Assembly (NCBI GenBank): GCA_902500775.1
Contig: CABVRZ010000032.1
Span: forward strand, 1 to 54,262
DNA: 54,262 nucleotides
Origin: an uncultured Nitrospira sp.
GTDB taxonomy: Bacteria > Nitrospirota > Nitrospiria > Nitrospirales > Nitrospiraceae
Direction: 5' to 3'
This document shows, piece after piece, positions 53,171 to 54,262 of this stretch (positions within the stretch are counted from its first letter, which is position 1; each line of letters opens with the position of its first letter). The notes under the pieces are model-generated. The model was not told the DNA's origin, ran no database searches, and saw only the letters and a list, made by a program, of their open reading frames with translations. The position numbers were made by a program, and so were the translations under genes.

Positions 53171-53776
53171 TTAAGAGGTCGGCGATGTGAGTGGACCGCG
53201 AACGCACCAGACCGGGTAGGTATAGACCTGAAAAAAACTGAGTACGTTTCCGAGGAAAGCATCAACATATTTCGCATAGGATGGCTGGTTCGCTTCGGAA
53301 ACCACCGTCCAATAGGATGTTGGCTGGATGTTCAGGAATGGATGGCCTGGAGGGATATGAGGGATCGGAGAGTCCACAGCGGGTCCCACCAAGCTACGCA
53401 TCTCGGTTGGTGCTGGCAAGCGCCAGCCTCGTTGGCCTCCAGTCGCTCTCTTACCACAGGTGATGCGAGCTTCATTCCAGGTGACAGTCGTTGCTTGCGG
53501 TGCAATTTCCCAGATGAGAGCAGTATCGTTGTCCAACACCGCTTCATTGTGGAAATCGGACAAGATCAGAAAGCGCTGTGCTGATGGATGCGCTTCCTGC
53601 CAGTTCTTTATGATATCTGCGATCAACGCTTCCTTCTGGACGGTTGGCCCGGCAAGGAACTGGGATCCCACAATGACAAGTCCGACGACGAAGATTGCCA
53701 ATAAGAATCTTGCCGCTGGCTTTGGTAGCCTCGTATTCGACTGGGGAGGGAGAGAATGTCCTAACGCCATGGCCAC
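53171..53776 (-). CDS. Membrane-anchored DUF1566 (Lcl-type) protein
   Basis: A 201-residue protein with an N-terminal membrane helix (about 23-42, LLAIFVVGLVIVGSQFLAG) and an extracytoplasmic DUF1566 domain: LIWEIAPQA, TWNEARITCG, GGQRGWRLPAPTEMRSL and the closing VWCVRG. The two Cys could form a disulfide. Such domains occur in surface adhesion proteins and unknown envelope proteins. It transcribes away from the putative amo promoter region. Role unknown. Confidence 0.78.
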   Translation of the reverse strand: MAMALGHSLPPQSNTRLPKPAARFLLAIFVVGLVIVGSQFLAGPTVQKEALIADIIKNWQEAHPSAQRFLILSDFHNEAVLDNDTALIWEIAPQATTVTWNEARITCGKRATGGQRGWRLPAPTEMRSLVGPAVDSPIPHIPPGHPFLNIQPTSYWTVVSEANQPSYAKYVDAFLGNVLSFFQVYTYPVWCVRGPLTSPTS

Positions 53777-54210
53777 ATGTTACGGTATGGCGTGTGTGGG
53801 ATCAACGAGGACTCTTCGTGTGGTGATTATCATGTATAGACGAAGATCGCCGGTTATCTGATTGCCAGCCGATATCGACAGACTCCTCCTTTGGTTATGT
53901 GACGATGAAATGCGTCCGGCAAAATAACGGAGCCATAACTATGGCGAGAGATTGCTTCCGGCCGGCCGTGATATCTTCCGTGGCGCAGGGCAAGACCAGA
54001 CCAGAGTAGCCGTATAACCATTTGATAGTATTAAGATAATGCGATAGCGGCGATGTAGACGATAGTATTGAAATGCTGTGATCTATGAGTGTAAACTTGC
54101 AGCTAAGTGAAAAGGGATCTTAAAAAGTAAGGGCTGTCTTCTGTACAGAGGAGTGTCGGATTATTCAGTGTTAGAGAGCGAATTTATTTCTGCAGAAGGA
54201 GGGACATATT
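53777..54210. promoter_or_regulatory. Non-coding region upstream of the putative amoC
   Basis: These 434 bases show no ORF of note. They contain a perfect dyad GCCATA-AC-TATGGC (53932-53945), an imperfect direct repeat GATAGTATT (54024-54032 and 54061-54069, 37 bases apart, each followed by AATGC-like sequence), a candidate promoter TTGAAA (54068-54073), 18 nt, TAAACT (54092-54097), and the palindrome TCTGTACAGA (54140-54149). The last gives a dyad 60 nt before the start. A strong ribosome binding site AGAAGGAGGG lies ahead of ATG 54211. Functions are inferred from position. Confidence 0.45.
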
Positions 54211-54262
54211 ATGGCAGCATCAAGTGAGCGAGGATACGATGTCTCGCAGTGGTACGATTCGA
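54211..54262 (+). CDS. amoC: Putative ammonia monooxygenase subunit C, 5' end only
   Basis: Only 17 codons are visible: MAASSERGYDVSQWYDS, running off the window. AmoC of ammonia oxidizers has an N-terminal stretch of the form SRGYDMSLWYDSK, and this segment matches it at R, G, Y, D, S and WYDS. A strong Shine-Dalgarno (AAGGAGGG) sits 9 nt upstream and a long non-coding leader precedes it, as expected for a highly expressed operon. AmoC is a membrane subunit of copper monooxygenase that oxidises ammonia to hydroxylamine. If right, the organism is a comammox Nitrospira. A PmoC-like homologue or a chance match cannot be excluded from 17 residues. Confidence 0.7.
   Translation, partial: MAASSERGYDVSQWYDS

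Noticed and set aside
53004..53207. Minus-strand 67-aa ORF with a CPMDCIKC cysteine cluster, overlapping the pyrE start by GTGA
   Set aside because: It overlaps the DUF1566 gene by 37 nt, has no ribosome binding site that I can see and no recognisable family. The cysteine pattern alone is too weak to call a gene.

Overview
The window looks like a chromosomal segment of a Nitrospira-type nitrifier, probably a complete ammonia oxidizer (comammox). Two observations point there. First, a complex I cluster carries two consecutive nuoM genes and a lengthened lateral helix in NuoL, an arrangement described for Nitrospira and a few other lineages. Second, the last 52 bases begin a gene whose 17 visible residues (MAASSERGYDVSQWYDS) resemble the N-terminus of AmoC, the ammonia monooxygenase subunit C. 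The amoC call rests on a very short match and needs the adjoining sequence. No transposase, phage gene or CRISPR array was found.

Layout. At 1-4.1 kb lie the SRP RNA and tRNA-Ser (minus), then tRNA-Leu(UAG), tig, clpP and clpX (plus), closed by a perfect 13-bp inverted repeat. From 4.2 to 15.7 kb is a housekeeping stretch: two tandem PilZ paralogues, a long TatA-like protein, an M24 peptidase, a C26 glutamine-amidotransferase-like hydrolase, an APC transporter, nagZ-pepA, queE and a HAD phosphatase. At 15.8-16.1 kb a consensus promoter precedes a structured leader and tRNA-Leu(GAG). From 16.5 to 28.6 kb is a signalling island: a 4-PAS kinase, a 1967-residue GAF plus 12-PAS kinase with a NarL-type regulator, and a 5-PAS protein that has a phosphoacceptor helix but no ATPase domain, overlapping a CheY-like gene. 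At 28.7-33.5 kb come a small membrane protein, a PriA homologue whose helicase motifs are eroded, an OmpA-like protein and a small ORF.

From 33.7 to 47.5 kb runs nuoABCDGIJKLMMN. nuoE, nuoF and, notably, nuoH are absent from the cluster. The second NuoM lacks the conserved TM7 lysine. At 47.6-51.2 kb a second signalling operon encodes a CHASE3-like kinase, an Rcp-type receiver and a hybrid kinase whose first receiver has Glu57 in place of the phosphoacceptor Asp. At 51.2-53.8 kb are a phosphodiester-glycosidase-like protein, a lipoprotein, pyrE and a DUF1566 protein. A 434-bp non-coding region full of repeats then leads into the putative amoC.

Together the window links energy metabolism (complex I, probably run in reverse to make low-potential reductant for CO2 fixation, and ammonia oxidation) with an unusually dense set of PAS/receiver proteins. 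All calls come from reading the sequence; no database search was run.
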